Source of the DNA: Trebonia sp963734665
GTDB taxonomy: Bacteria > Actinomycetota > Actinomycetes > Streptosporangiales > Streptosporangiaceae
Reading direction: 5' to 3'
Length of the DNA stretch: 64,000 nucleotides
NCBI GenBank assembly: GCA_963734665.1
Contig: CAVTIR010000013.1
Span: 1,860,001 to 1,924,000 of the forward strand
The notes under the pieces are model-generated. The model did not search any database and was not told the origin of the DNA. It saw nothing but the letters and a program-made list of their open reading frames with translations. Position 1 is the first letter of the stretch. Each line of letters begins with the position of its first letter. This document shows positions 37,010 through 51,021 of the stretch, in pieces. The translations under genes were made by a program, and so were the position numbers.

Positions 37010-38029
37010 TCAGAAGGTGAAGACCAGGCGCGCGGGCACCTGGCCCGCGAGCACCTCTTCGATGCAGGTGTTGACGTCATCAAGGTGCCGCTCCTGCGCG
37101 ATGACCCTGGTGCGCCCCGCGGCATGCAGCGCGAACACGTCGGCGAGATCCTTGCGGGTGCCCACGATGGACCCGATGATCGACTTCCCGCTGATGACGG
37201 TGTCGAAGATCGGAACGGTCATCTTGTCGTCTGCAGGGAGTGCTACGCACACCAGTCGGCCGCCACGGCGCAGCGAGCCGAACGCCTGCTCGAACGCCCG
37301 GGGCGAGGTGGCGAGGGAGATCGCGACGTCGGCACCGCCGAGATCCCGGATGGCCTTAACCGGGTCGGTCGTCCGCGCGTTCACCACGTAGTCGGCGCCG
37401 AGCTGCCGGGCGAGATCCAGCTTCGTGTCCTCGATGTCGACGGCGATGACCCTGCCGCCGGAGCTCCTCGCGTACTGAAGGGCGAGGTGTCCGAGGCCGC
37501 CGATGCCGTACACCACAGCTGTCTCGCCAGGCTCGAGCCTCGAGACCTTGACCGCCTTGAACGTAGTGACACCGGCACACGTGAGCGGCGCGGCATCGAA
37601 GGAGGAGATGGCCTCGGGAACCGTGACCACGTGGCTGTCGAAGGCGAGCGCGTACTCGGCCCATGCGCCGTCCACCGAGTAGCCGCTGTTCTGCTGCGAC
37701 TCACACAGCGTCTCCCAGCCGTCGACGCAGTACGAGCAGTGCCCGCATGCCTTGCCCAGCCATGCGATGGCAACCCGGTCACCGGCCTTGTGCAGGCTGG
37801 CACCAGGGCCGGTCGCCTCGATAATGCCGACACCCTCGTGACCCGGAGTGAACGGCGGGTTCGGCTTGACCGGCCAGTCGCCGGCGGCGGCATGGATGTC
37901 GGTGTGGCAGAGCCCGGAGGTCTGCATCCGGATTAGTACCTGGCCAGGGCCGGGCTCAGGGACGGGAAGTTCCCTGATCTCGAGCTTGGCGCCCAGTTCC
38001 GGAACTACCGCGGCTTTCATGGTCCTCAT
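37010..38029 (-). CDS. zinc-dependent alcohol dehydrogenase (AdhP type)
   Basis: The 339-residue medium-chain dehydrogenase has the catalytic zinc ligands in SGLCHTDIHAAAGDWP and GHEGVG, structural zinc cysteines in CGHCSYCVDGWETLC, and an NAD-binding YGIGGLGHLALQYA. It would interconvert aldehydes and alcohols with NADH, a plausible redox outlet at low oxygen. ATG 38029 has GGAGAAAG upstream. A DosR-like box lies 111 bp upstream. Confidence 0.92.
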   Translation of the reverse strand: MRTMKAAVVPELGAKLEIRELPVPEPGPGQVLIRMQTSGLCHTDIHAAAGDWPVKPNPPFTPGHEGVGIIEATGPGASLHKAGDRVAIAWLGKACGHCSYCVDGWETLCESQQNSGYSVDGAWAEYALAFDSHVVTVPEAISSFDAAPLTCAGVTTFKAVKVSRLEPGETAVVYGIGGLGHLALQYARSSGGRVIAVDIEDTKLDLARQLGADYVVNARTTDPVKAIRDLGGADVAISLATSPRAFEQAFGSLRRGGRLVCVALPADDKMTVPIFDTVISGKSIIGSIVGTRKDLADVFALHAAGRTRVIAQERHLDDVNTCIEEVLAGQVPARLVFTF

Positions 38030-38644
38030 GGCTCTTTCTCCTGACTTGGAATCGCTGGCTGGTTATCTCGTGACGGTTTTTGGGTACTTGGTTGGAGCCA
38101 CATCACGTCCTTTCTATGCCGCGCTTGATCGCCACGGACAGGGCAATTGGTCCCCTTTATCTATGCAGCTTGACCTGGCAGGACGCATGCTCCTAAGCAC
38201 ATATAGCCGGGGATTAAAGAATCAACGTCCCGGAGCCCGAGGACTGTGGACTGCGCCCACCTCAGCGCCGCATGCAGGCTACGCGCGGCGATCGGAACCA
38301 GCGATCGTTATCCGCGCATCCATCCCCAGTACCATAGGCGCGAGGTACAGATCAGGCATGTCATGCCTGATGGCCATGAGCACCTCCATGCAGGATTACT
38401 AGCAGCAAAAACCATGGTGTGGGCAAAGGACGCTCCCGGCGTAGTGCCAAAGGTCCCCAGGAACACCTCGCCGCGTGCGTCGTTCCAGGTATTTCCGCCA
38501 TGTCGCAATACACACAAGATCGAGGTGCCTGAATCGGGGTGACACCGGCCCTGACTTCAGGCCGGGCGGGAATTGTCATGGCGCTTTGACGGCATGCCCG
38601 CGTCAGGCGGGCGGCTCAGCGGACGAGGCTCAGCCCTTGGCTAG
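38030..38644. other. gene-poor region upstream of adh
   Basis: This stretch is less GC-rich than its surroundings and shows no gene I can support. It holds the adh promoter with a DosR-like box (38141-38154) and a perfect 9-bp inverted repeat ATCAGGCAT/ATGCCTGAT at 38351-38371 (3-nt loop) that looks like an operator. A minus-strand frame of 36 codons crossing that repeat (MEVLMAIRHDMPDLYLAPMV) has no ribosome site; I do not call it. Confidence 0.4.
38141..38154 (-). promoter_or_regulatory. DevR/DosR-like box for adh
   Basis: Read towards adh the site is GGGACCAATTGCCC, keeping both half-sites with an AT core. It lies 111 bp from the ATG. Confidence 0.55.
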
Positions 38645-38765
38645 GCCGCCGGGGGGACCTTGCTGCCCGGCCTGATCGACTCCCATGTCCACACCGACAT
38701 GGATGGCCTGCGCGACGCGCTGAAATTCGGCGTCACCACGGAACTTGAGATGATGGGACATTGGT
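38645..38765 (+). pseudogene. amidohydrolase, N-terminal remnant
   Basis: Between a stop codon and the end of ppdK, one frame encodes GGTLLPGLIDSHVHTD followed by ALKFGVTTELEMMG. This is the metal-binding start (HxH) of an imidazolonepropionase-like amidohydrolase. Neither the natural start nor the remaining 300-plus residues are present. Confidence 0.7.
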
Positions 38766-38785
38766 CAGCCAGGCAGCGCAGGGAG

Positions 38786-41476
38786 TCACCTGGTGTCGCT
38801 GCCGCCGCTGGCGACCGCGGCACGCCCCGCCTCAAGGCGGGCGACCGGGACGCGGAACGGCGAGCAAGACACGTTGTCCAGGCCCGCCTCGTGGAAGAAG
38901 TGCACGGAATCCGGGTCGCCGCCGTGCTCGCCGCAGACTCCGATGACGAGGCCCGGCCTGGCTGCCCGGCTCTTCCTGACCGCGAACTCGATGAGTTGCC
39001 CGACGCCCTCCCGGTCGATCGTTTCGAACGGCGAGACGCCGAAGATGCCCAGCTGCAGGTACTTGCCGAAGAACGCGGCCTCCACGTCGTCCCGGGAGAA
39101 GCCCCAGGTCATCTGGGTCAGGTCGTTCGTGCCGAAGGAGAAGAACTCTGCACTGCCGGCGATCGCGGCCGCGGTCAGCGCTGCCCGGGGCACCTCGATC
39201 ATGGTGCCGATGGGCGCGTGTAGGTGGATGCCCGTCTCCTGCTCGACCTCCCTGAGCACGTTCTCCGTCAACGCGCGGGCAACCTCCATCTCCTGGACGG
39301 CGGCGACGAGCGGGGTCTCGATCTCCGGCCGCGGGTCCTTTCCCGCCTTCTTCAGCTGCGCGGCGGCGTGTGCGATAGCGCGGACCTGCATGCCGAACAG
39401 GCCCGGGATGACCAGGTCGAGCCGGACACCGCGCAGCCCGAGCATCGGGTTCTGCTCGTGCATCCGGCGGACTTCGGCGAGCACCCGCCTCTCCTTGTCG
39501 GTGGCCTTGTCGCCTTCCAGGGCGATCTTGACCGACAGGTCGGTGAGGTCGGGCAGGAACTCGTGCAACGGCGGGTCGATCGTGCGGATCGTCACCGGCA
39601 GGCCGTCCATGGCTTGCAGGATCTCCACGAAGTCGCCGGTCTGCAGCGTCTCGAGGGCGGCAAGCGCGCGCTGGCGGTCGTCACTGGTCTCGGCGAGGAT
39701 GAGGTCCTCGACCAGCCGGCGGCGCTCCCCGAGGAACATGTGCTCGGTGCGGACAAGGCCGATTCCCTCCGCACCGAACCGGCGGGCCCGGGCGGCATCG
39801 GGGGCGGTGTCCGCGTTGGCGAGCACACCAAGCCTGCGCCGGGCGTCAGCATGCGTCATGATCCGGTGCACCGCGCGGATGAGGTCGTCGGCCACGCTGG
39901 AGTCCGGGGGCAGCTCGCCCTCGAAGTAGCGCACGACCGAGGAGGACACCACGGGAACCTCGCCGAGGTAGACGTCACCGCTAGTGCCGTCGAGAGAGAT
40001 CACGTCGCCCTCATTGACCGTGATGCCGCCGGGTGCGGTGAACTTCCTGCCCGGGGTGTTCACGTCGAGCTGCCCGGCACCGCAGACGCAGGGCTTGCCC
40101 ATGCCGCGTGCGACCACGGCCGCGTGGCTGGTCTTGCCGCCACGGCTGGTCAGGATTCCCTCAGCGGCGATCATGCCGCTCAGGTCGTCCGGGTTGGTCT
40201 CGCGGCGGACCAGGATGACCGACTCTCCGGCGTCGCGAAGCTCAACGGCGCGGGCGGAGTCGAAGACGACCTTGCCAACGGCTGCGCCAGGGGACGCGCT
40301 CACGCCGACCGCGATCTTGGTGATGTCGGCGCTGGTGTCGAACGTAGGGAACATCAGCCGGACAAGCTCGGCACCGGACACCCGGGTGAGCGCCTCGTTC
40401 ATGTCGATGAGGCCCTGGTCCACGAGCTGCGTGGCGATCCGGAACGCCGCCGCCGCGGTCCGCTTGCCGACCCGCGTCTGCAGCATCCACAGCTTGCCGC
40501 GCTCGATCGTGAACTCGATGTCGCACAGGTCCTTGTAGTGCCTCTCCAGGAGCTCCATGATGTGCAGCAACTGGTCGTAAGACGCCTTGTCGATGCGCTC
40601 CAGGTCCTGCAGCGGCATCGTGTTGCGGATGCCGGCAACCACGTCCTCGCCCTGGGCGTTCTGCAGGTAGTCGCCATACACGCCCTGCGCGCCAGTCGCC
40701 GGGTCACGGGTGAACGCCACCCCGGTGCCTGAGTCGTCGCCGACGTTGCCGAAGACCATCGCGACCACGTTGACGGCGGTCCCGAGGTCGGCCGGGATGC
40801 GCTCCTGCCGCCGGTACAGCACGGCCCGGTCGCCATTCCACGACTCGAAGACGGCCTTGATCGCCAGGTCCAGCTGCTCGCCCGGGTCCTGCGGGAAGCC
40901 GCGGCCCGTCTGCTCGCGCACGATCTCCTTGTAGGCGTGCGTCAGGTTCCGCAGGTCGTCGGCATCCAGGTCGGTGTCGGACGCAGCGCCGCGAGCCCGC
41001 TTCGAGCTGTCGAGGGCATGCTCGAAGTGGTCCCCGTCGATGCCAAGCACCGTCCTGCCGAACATCTGGATGAGCCGCCGGTAGCAGTCCCACGCGAACC
41101 GCTCGTCGCCGGCCTGCTTGGCCAGGCCGTCCACGGAGTCGTCGGACAGGCCGATGTTAAGGACAGTCTCCATCATGCCCGGCATTGAGAACTTCGCCCC
41201 GGAGCGGACGCTGACCAGCAGCGGGTCGGCTGGGTCACCGAGCTTGCGGCCCATCGCCTCCTCGATGGCGGCGAGGTGGCCGACGACCTCGTGGTCGAGG
41301 CCCTCGGGCGTGGCGGCGTGCGTCAGGTAATGCCGGCAAGCCTCCGTCGTAATGGTGAAGCCGGGCGGCACCGGGATGCCAAGATTCGTCATCTCGGCCA
41401 GGTTCGCGCCCTTGCCCCCTAGGAGGTCCTTGAGGTCCTTGTTACCTTCGGAGAAGTCATAGACAAACTTTTGCAC
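38786..41476 (-). CDS. ppdK: pyruvate, phosphate dikinase
   Basis: PPDK interconverts pyruvate, ATP and phosphate with PEP, AMP and pyrophosphate. The 896-residue protein is full length: nucleotide-binding N-terminus (LLGGKGANLAEMTNLGIPVPPGFTI), the phospho-histidine swivel domain GGKTSHAAVVARGMGKPCV (about 450) and a TIM-barrel PEP domain with the catalytic cysteine in GVCGEHGGDP (about 845). It starts at ATG 41476. It fits an island where glycolysis may run with PPi or in reverse. A DosR-like palindrome lies 209 bp upstream. Confidence 0.95.
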   Translation of the reverse strand: MQKFVYDFSEGNKDLKDLLGGKGANLAEMTNLGIPVPPGFTITTEACRHYLTHAATPEGLDHEVVGHLAAIEEAMGRKLGDPADPLLVSVRSGAKFSMPGMMETVLNIGLSDDSVDGLAKQAGDERFAWDCYRRLIQMFGRTVLGIDGDHFEHALDSSKRARGAASDTDLDADDLRNLTHAYKEIVREQTGRGFPQDPGEQLDLAIKAVFESWNGDRAVLYRRQERIPADLGTAVNVVAMVFGNVGDDSGTGVAFTRDPATGAQGVYGDYLQNAQGEDVVAGIRNTMPLQDLERIDKASYDQLLHIMELLERHYKDLCDIEFTIERGKLWMLQTRVGKRTAAAAFRIATQLVDQGLIDMNEALTRVSGAELVRLMFPTFDTSADITKIAVGVSASPGAAVGKVVFDSARAVELRDAGESVILVRRETNPDDLSGMIAAEGILTSRGGKTSHAAVVARGMGKPCVCGAGQLDVNTPGRKFTAPGGITVNEGDVISLDGTSGDVYLGEVPVVSSSVVRYFEGELPPDSSVADDLIRAVHRIMTHADARRRLGVLANADTAPDAARARRFGAEGIGLVRTEHMFLGERRRLVEDLILAETSDDRQRALAALETLQTGDFVEILQAMDGLPVTIRTIDPPLHEFLPDLTDLSVKIALEGDKATDKERRVLAEVRRMHEQNPMLGLRGVRLDLVIPGLFGMQVRAIAHAAAQLKKAGKDPRPEIETPLVAAVQEMEVARALTENVLREVEQETGIHLHAPIGTMIEVPRAALTAAAIAGSAEFFSFGTNDLTQMTWGFSRDDVEAAFFGKYLQLGIFGVSPFETIDREGVGQLIEFAVRKSRAARPGLVIGVCGEHGGDPDSVHFFHEAGLDNVSCSPFRVPVARLEAGRAAVASGGSDTR

Positions 41477-41995
41477 TGCACACTCCCTCGCGCCGGTTAG
41501 GTCCCGATGTTCGGCACTTACCCCAGCTCAGGCCAGTCGATCGAAGAACGGCGACTGTACCCAAATGATAGGCTCCGGACAAAGGGCTTTAATAATGTGG
41601 CGTTAAACACGTTGCAATTTCGGAATGGCTATTGATTTAGACTTCCTTATTAATTGGTTTAGCCTGCCGACACAGGGCCTAACAATGGACCAAGGTCCCC
41701 CTTTTGTCAGCCGTAGGTAATTTTGTGGTGCACCGCCATGATGGGATCTGAGGTCACCCATACGAAGGTCCTTCGGCCCTGCCCGCAGCACTGCGGAGCG
41801 GGACGCGGCAAATGGGAAGACCAGCATCACGAAGGGGCGGCCGCCGGACGCCCCAGGCGGAGACAGCCAGGGTTGCAGACCCTTATGACATTGACTGAAT
41901 GGAAGCAGATACCGGAAGTTATCCGAATGTGGGTGGCAGCGCAATCTTTCGGGGTAAGCCCAGAACGGACCGTGGTTTCACCCTCCGTCAGACTG
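41477..41995. other. gap between the dihydroorotate-dehydrogenase-like gene and ppdK
   Basis: No gene is supported here. The region holds the ppdK leader (AT-richer around 41575-41660), a DosR-like box at 41686-41699, a 6-bp hairpin CGAAGG-T-CCTTCG at 41763-41775, and a weak hairpin after the downstream gene at 41963-41989 that recurs at 31155-31182. Confidence 0.4.
41686..41699 (-). promoter_or_regulatory. DevR/DosR-like box upstream of ppdK
   Basis: On the minus strand it reads GGGACCTTGGTCCA and contains the perfect 12-bp palindrome GGACCTTGGTCC. It is 209 bp from the ppdK ATG, so the transcript would have a long leader. Confidence 0.6.
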
Positions 41996-42996
41996 TCACC
42001 ACGGGGCACCGTTGGCGCCGCGTAGGGCCCGGACGTAGCCCGCGCGTTCATAGGCAGCCTGATCGGTGTCGGAGGGCACGGCGAGCATTCCGCGTAGTTC
42101 GCTGACTGAGGTGTACCCCTTGCGTGCCATCCATTGTGACAAGCCGTCGAGCAGGACGGCGGCGTGCCGGGGTCCGTGCCGGATCAGCGCGGACGCGGTC
42201 ATCACGACGTCGGCACCTGCCAGCAGGTACTTGACCACGTCGGCTGGTCCTTCGACGCCACTGGTCGCCGCGAGTGAGGCACGGACCTGCCTGCGCAGCA
42301 GGGAGATCCAGGTGCGCGGCAGCCTGGCCTCGGCCGGGGTGGAAAGGTCCACACCGGGGAGCACGGCGAAGGTCTCTGTGTCGATGTCGGGCTGAAGGAA
42401 CCGGTTGAAGAGAACCAGGCCGTCCGCGCCGGCTTCGTCCAGCCGCAGCGCGATCTCACCGGGAGAGCTGAACTGCGGGCCGAGCTTGACCGCCACCGGC
42501 ACGGTCACCGCGTCTTTGACCTGGCACAGGATGTCGACGTGCCGCTGCTCGACTTCCCGGCCCGTCATGCGCGGGTCGCCCGCTATGTAGTAGATGTTGA
42601 GCTCGATCGCAGCGGCGCCCGCGTCCTGCATCGCCCGCGCGTAGCCGGTCCAGCCGCTGCGCGTCACGCCGTTGAGGCTGCCGATCACCGGGATGTCCAC
42701 GGTCCCGGCCGCGCGCTCAAGCAGGCTCAGGTAGCGGCGCGGGCCAGTGTCCTCGTCAGCTCCGGCAGGGAAGTAGGACAGCGACTCGGCGAAGCTGTCG
42801 GCGCCGGCGTCGGCGAGCCGCACGTTCCGCTCTGCTTCCCGGCGCAGCTGCTCCTCGAACAGGGAGAAGAGCACGACCGCCCCGGCCCCGGCGTCCGCGA
42901 GCCTCCGTACGCCGTCGAGGGTGTTCGAGAGCGGAGACGCGGAGGCGACGAGCGGGTTCCGCAGCGCCAGGCACAGGTAGCGGGTCGAAAGGTCCA

Positions 42997-42997
<1 letters not shown>
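41996..42997 (-). CDS. dihydroorotate dehydrogenase-like flavoprotein
   Basis: The 333-residue protein is a class 1 DHOD-like FMN TIM-barrel: MDLSTRYLCLALRNPLVASASPLS, IPVIGSLNGV, AAIELNIYYI, VPVAVKLGP and the C-terminal GADVVMTASALIRHG. Such DHOD-like proteins commonly sit beside pyruvate:ferredoxin oxidoreductase genes. Its ATG overlaps the PFOR stop (TGATG), making it the third gene of the 48203-to-41996 operon. The true substrate may not be dihydroorotate. Confidence 0.87.
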
Positions 42998-46565
<3,568 letters not shown>

Positions 46566-46566
<1 letters not shown>

Positions 46567-48203
46567 CAGTCCTCCGGGACCATCTCGATCGAGTGCACCG
46601 GGCACTGCTCGAAGCACGCACCACAGCCAGTGCACCGGTCGTAGTCGAACTCATAGCGGTGCCCGGGACCCAGCTTGATCACCGCGTCCTCCGGGCACGC
46701 CCCCAGGCAGCCGTCGCACTCGCAGCAGTTGCCGCACGACAGGCAGCGGCGCGCCTCGTAGGTCGCCTCCCGCTCGGACAGGCCGCCGACTACCTCCTCG
46801 AAGCCCGCGACCCGCTCCTGCGGCGGGACTTGCGGCTGCTGCCGGCGGGCGGCGTCGCCGAAGTACCACAAGTTCAGGTCGCCGAACGAGACCAGCTCGT
46901 GCTTGGGCAGGTCCGCTGGAGCGGCGCCGCGCAGCCAGGCGTCGATGTTGCGGGCCGCCTTCTTGCCGTGCCCCACGCCGACCGTCACGGTGCGCTCAGC
47001 CGGCACCATGTCCCCGCCGGCGAACACCCCAGGACATCCGGTCATCATCGCCGCCGACACCTGCACCGTGCCGTCTCGCCCGAACGCCACGCCCGGCACC
47101 CGGCGGAGGAACGCGGTGTCGGTGTCCTGGCCGAGCGCCAGGATCACGGTATCCGCGGCGAGCGTCTCGAACCGCCCGGTCGGCTGCGGGAACCCGCTGT
47201 CATCCAGTTCCATGGTCTCGACGGTCAGGTCCGGGCCGTCGAACGCGGTGATCGTGCGCAGCCAGCTGATCCGCACGCCCTCCCGTTCGGCATCCTCGGC
47301 CTCCTCCGCATGGGCCGGCATCTGCGCGCGGGTCCGCCGGTAGACTATGGTCGCGTCGTTCGCGCCCAGGCGGTGGGCCACCCGGGCGGCGTCCATCGCG
47401 GTGTTACCGCCGCCGTAGACGGCGACGCGCCGACCGATCACCGGCCGCTCCCCCGAGGCGACACCGCGCAGGAACGACACCGCGTCCATGATCCGTCCCG
47501 CGTCCCTGGCCGGAATATCGACCCGCTTGGACAGATGCGCGCCGACCGCCACGAATACCGCGTCGAAGCCGCCGTCGCGCCGCTCGGCGTCCAGGTCCTC
47601 CACCCGGTGCCCGCAGGTGATGCGCACACCCAGCGCGGCGATCCGGTCCAGCTCGCCGTCCAGCACGTCGCGGGGCATCCGGTAGGCCGGTATGCCGTAC
47701 CGCATCATCCCGCCAGGCCGCTCGCCCGCGTCCCTGATCTCCACCTCGTGCCCGAGCCTGGCCAGGTGGCAGGCGGCAGACAGCCCGCTCGGCCCGGCGC
47801 CGATAACCAGCACCTGCTTGCCGCTGCGTGCCGGCGGCGGGTCAAACGTCCACCCCCGCTCAAGCGCGAGATCGCCGAGGAACCGCTCAACCCCGTGAAT
47901 CGACACCGCGCTGTCAAGGCTGGCACGGTTGCAGACGCTCTCGCACGGGTGGTAGCAGACCCGGCCGTGGATCGCCGGCATCGGATTGTCACTGACGAGC
48001 TGTCGCCACGCCCGTTCATGATCCCCCGCCTCGGCATGGGCCAGCCAGGCCTGAATGTTCTCCCCGGCCGGGCAGCCCGCATTACACGGCGGCAGCAGGT
48101 CGATGTAGACGGGACGCTGCTGTCGCAGTGGGCCTGCGCGGGACCGGCCGTGCAGCAGATCCGGCAACGGCGTAACGTCTCGTCGGTCTGGTCGCAGGGC
48201 CAT
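46566..48203 (-). CDS. GltD-like FAD/NAD(P) oxidoreductase with ferredoxin domain
   Basis: The protein combines a GltD-like module with a C-terminal 2[4Fe-4S] ferredoxin domain. N-terminal cysteines (CNAGCPAGENIQ) bind Fe-S; FAD binds at VIGAGPSGLSAA (about 129) and NAD(P) at VYGGGNTAMDAA (about 259). The C-terminus (about 486-545) has CLSCGNCCECDGC and CTGCGACFEQCP. It probably moves electrons between PFOR-reduced ferredoxin and NAD(P). I chose ATG 48203 (MALRPDRRD): a perfect DosR-like box ends 37 bp upstream, inside what the longer frame (ATG 48293) would translate. The start has no ribosome site, suggesting a leaderless mRNA. Confidence 0.87.
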
Positions 48204-48240
48204 GTTCGGCACGCTACGCCCGGAAACCTGTCCAGCATCA

Positions 48241-48254
48241 GGGACCTTCGGCCC
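48241..48254 (-). promoter_or_regulatory. consensus DevR/DosR-like box for the PFOR operon
   Basis: The plus strand reads GGGACCTTCGGCCC, the best consensus example in the window. It ends exactly 37 bp before the ATG at 48203 of the three-gene GltD-like/PFOR/DHOD-like operon. Confidence 0.75.
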
Positions 48255-48359
48255 GGGCTTGTATATCTCGTCATCGTCCGGGCGCGTCACCATCTCCGTT
48301 CAGTACCCCGATCCGCATGGTGTTCCTACTGTGCCGGTCAGCGCAACTGCCGCAGGTAG

Positions 48360-48575
48360 GGGTCAGCGGCAGCCGCCTCGGCGACATGGATTTTCACGTC
48401 AACGGCGGTGCAGCCGCATGACACCGAACTGCTGCTATGCGGCCATCACTACCGAGTCTCGCGCCGGGCACTGGCCACCGCCAACGCCGAGGTCACCGAA
48501 CTCGTAGGACTGTCGGGAAGCCCGCCAGACGCGCTGCTGCCCGATGTTCCCTGTCCCCGCGTCCCGGTCATGTGA
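48360..48575 (+). pseudogene. possible DUF7455-like small protein remnant
   Basis: After a stop codon, a frame encodes TELLLCGHHYRVSRRALATANAEV and ends at 48575. The CGHHYR followed by a helix resembles the C-terminus of small actinobacterial DUF7455 proteins, but the N-terminal CDRC zinc motif is not in frame. The rest of the 48294-48886 gap shows no other gene and holds the ppk promoter. Confidence 0.3.
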
Positions 48576-48886
48576 CTCTCCCCTGCCCAGGGAAGTAGTG
48601 ATCAGTTGCGGCGCGGCCTTGTACAACCTGCGGCTGGCCATCGCGGTAGCGGGCCGGACCCCAGGCGCGTCGGCGCGCCGCCCGGTCCCGCCGAATGGCG
48701 CGGGGACGTTCGGCTCTGGACAGCCATCATGTTCCCGATGGAGCCTTGTGATACTGGCCTGCGGGCGCTTGACGCTTGGTCAGATACAGATCGCGCCTGG
48801 GAAGCACGTTGCCGTCCCGCACAGGCCGGGCTTGGCTTCGCTAATCCCGGGTCCAGGCTGGGGTGAGTGTGCCGAGGTGCAGGTAG

Positions 48887-51007
48887 ATGACAGAGCTTGG
48901 ACAAATCACGCCGGACTCTCCGGCGGCCCTTATCAACCGGGAGCTGAGCTGGCTGAGCTTCGCCCGCCGCGTGCTGGCCCTGGCCGAAGACCCGGGGCAG
49001 CCGCTCCTGGAGCGGGTCAAGTTCGCCGGGATCACGGGCATGATCGACGACGAGTTCGCGATGAAGCGGATCGGAGGCCTGTTCCGGGAGGTCCGAAAGG
49101 GATGGGCCAGACGCGGAGCTGATGGCCTGACCGCGGCTGAAGTGCTCGAGGCCTGCCGCGCGGAGCTTCGGTCCCAGCAGCAGCTGGCGGCCACTCTTGT
49201 GGACGAGCGGTTGCGTCCCGCGCTGCGCGACCTGGGACTCCCGATCCTGGATGTCGCTGATCTCGGCCCGTCCCAGCGAGACTTCCTCGCCCGGTACTGC
49301 ATGGACTCGGTGGAACCGATCCTCGTCCCGCTGGCGGCTGACGCCGCGCATCCGTTCCCGTTCATCAGCAACCTCGGCCTGAACCTGGCGGTACTGGTTA
49401 ACGAGCCGGGTCGCAGGCACCCCCGCTTCGTCCGGATCAAGGTGCCTGCCAGCCGGCCGCGCTGGGTGCCGCTGCCCGACCAGGCGGGCTGGGTGCCCCT
49501 CGAGCAGGTGATCGCGGAAAACCTGAGCGCGATCTTCCCGCGGGTATCGGCGTCGGCCTGCTATTTCTTCCGGGTCACCAGGGGAGCGAAGGACGACCCG
49601 TGGACCGACCAGGCCGACGACGGGGACGTGGAGCTCTCGCCGGGTGCGATCATCGGGATGGTTACGGCTGAGCTGACCGCCCGGAGGTACGCGGGCGTGG
49701 TGCGCCTGGAGGTCAGCGCCGATATGCCCGCTGGCCTGCGGAGCTGGCTCGCGGCTCAGCTCGGCGCCGATCCCGCCGACGTCATCGCGGCTCGCGGGCT
49801 GCTGAGCCTCGGCGACCTCATGGACCTGCCGGTGGAAGGCCATGCCGAGCTGCGTGATGCTCCGCACGAGCCTGTGACCCATCCGCGGCTGCGGGGCCTG
49901 GACCACGCCGACCCGGCCGCGGTGTTCGACGAGATCCGCCGCGGGGACATCCTGGTGCACCTGCCTTATCACAGCTTCGACACCTCGGTCTTGCGGTTCC
50001 TGCAGAGTGCCGCCGTTGACCCAGCTGTTCTGGCGATCAAGCTCACGATCTACCGCACCGGCCGCCGCTCCCCGATCATCGAGGCGCTCAAAGAGGCGGC
50101 CCGCCGCGGCAAGCAGGTGGCGGTCCTCGTTGAGATCACGGCACGCTTCGACGAGGCGCCCAACATCAGCTGGGGCAAGGAGCTCGAAGAGGCGGGAGCG
50201 CACGTCGCGTACGGCGTGGAGCGGGTCAAGACGCACGTCAAGCTGGCGCTGGTGGTGCGTGAGGAGCCAGACGGCATCCGCCGGTACGTCCACGTCGGCA
50301 CGGGAAACTACCACGAGGGAACGGCCCGGCTGTATGAGGACCTGGGGCTGCTCAGCGCGGATCCCGAGCTTGCCGCCCACGCGGCGGCGGTCTTCAACGA
50401 GCTGACCGCCGGCATCCCGGCCCCGACTCCTGGCAAGCTCCTGGTGGCGCCGCGCGACCTCCGCGAGCGGTTCACCGCAGCGATCAGGCGCGAGGCCGGG
50501 CACGCCCGTGCCGGACGCCCCTGCGGTATCCGGGCCAAGATGAACCAGCTCCAGGACCCGCAGATGATCCGGGAGCTCTACGAGGCCGGCCTGGCCGGCG
50601 TCCCCGTCGTCCTCAACGTCCGTGGCCTGTGCTGCCTGCGGGCAGGGGTCCGAGGGTTGTCGCCGACGATCCGGGTCTACAGCACCCTCGGCAGATTCCT
50701 GGAGCACAGCAGGATCTACCGCTTCGAGAACGGTGGCACGCCCGAGTTCTTCATCGGCTCGGCCGACTGGATGACGCGCAACCTCTCCCGGCGGATGGAG
50801 GTGGTCGCCCCCGTCTGCGATCCGGTCATCAAGGCCGAGCTGGAGACCATCCTGCGTACGTACGAGGAGGACAACTGCTCGGCGTGGGACATGCAGCCCG
50901 ATGGCGAGTACCTCCTCCGGCATCCGGCCGCGGGCGAGTCCCGGAGGGGTGCTCAAGAGGTGTTCATCGAGCGCTCGGCGTCGTCACTGCGACAGGTCAC
51001 CGTGTGA
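48887..51007 (+). CDS. ppk1: polyphosphate kinase
   Basis: PPK1 polymerises ATP gamma-phosphate into polyphosphate. The 706-residue protein has the N-terminal LINRELSWLSFARRVL, the autophosphorylated histidine in RVKTHVKLALVVRE (about 448), VHVGTGNYHEGTARLYEDLG, and the C-terminal phospholipase-D-like domain with FFIGSADWMTRNLSRRMEV. GAGG lies upstream of ATG 48887. A CHAD protein gene follows 14 bp later, so polyphosphate making and binding are probably coexpressed. Confidence 0.95.
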   Translation: MTELGQITPDSPAALINRELSWLSFARRVLALAEDPGQPLLERVKFAGITGMIDDEFAMKRIGGLFREVRKGWARRGADGLTAAEVLEACRAELRSQQQLAATLVDERLRPALRDLGLPILDVADLGPSQRDFLARYCMDSVEPILVPLAADAAHPFPFISNLGLNLAVLVNEPGRRHPRFVRIKVPASRPRWVPLPDQAGWVPLEQVIAENLSAIFPRVSASACYFFRVTRGAKDDPWTDQADDGDVELSPGAIIGMVTAELTARRYAGVVRLEVSADMPAGLRSWLAAQLGADPADVIAARGLLSLGDLMDLPVEGHAELRDAPHEPVTHPRLRGLDHADPAAVFDEIRRGDILVHLPYHSFDTSVLRFLQSAAVDPAVLAIKLTIYRTGRRSPIIEALKEAARRGKQVAVLVEITARFDEAPNISWGKELEEAGAHVAYGVERVKTHVKLALVVREEPDGIRRYVHVGTGNYHEGTARLYEDLGLLSADPELAAHAAAVFNELTAGIPAPTPGKLLVAPRDLRERFTAAIRREAGHARAGRPCGIRAKMNQLQDPQMIRELYEAGLAGVPVVLNVRGLCCLRAGVRGLSPTIRVYSTLGRFLEHSRIYRFENGGTPEFFIGSADWMTRNLSRRMEVVAPVCDPVIKAELETILRTYEEDNCSAWDMQPDGEYLLRHPAAGESRRGAQEVFIERSASSLRQVTV

Positions 51008-51021
51008 TCGGGGGAAGAGAT

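Noticed and set aside
37848..38402. 184-codon plus-strand frame over the adh start
   Set aside because: Its first third is antisense to adh and the rest lacks a ribosome site or family similarity.
38361..38579. HIT-family-like frame on the minus strand (CVYCDMAEI)
   Set aside because: Only the first few residues resemble HIT proteins; the histidine triad is missing and codon use is poor.
38651..38665. GGGACCTTGCTGCCC, similar to a DevR box
   Set aside because: It has one extra base in the core and coincides with codons for the conserved GTLLPG motif of an amidohydrolase remnant.
41492..41505. GGGACCTAACCGGC on the minus strand just before ppdK
   Set aside because: It ends 15 bp before the ATG, overlapping the ribosome site region, and matches the second half-site poorly.
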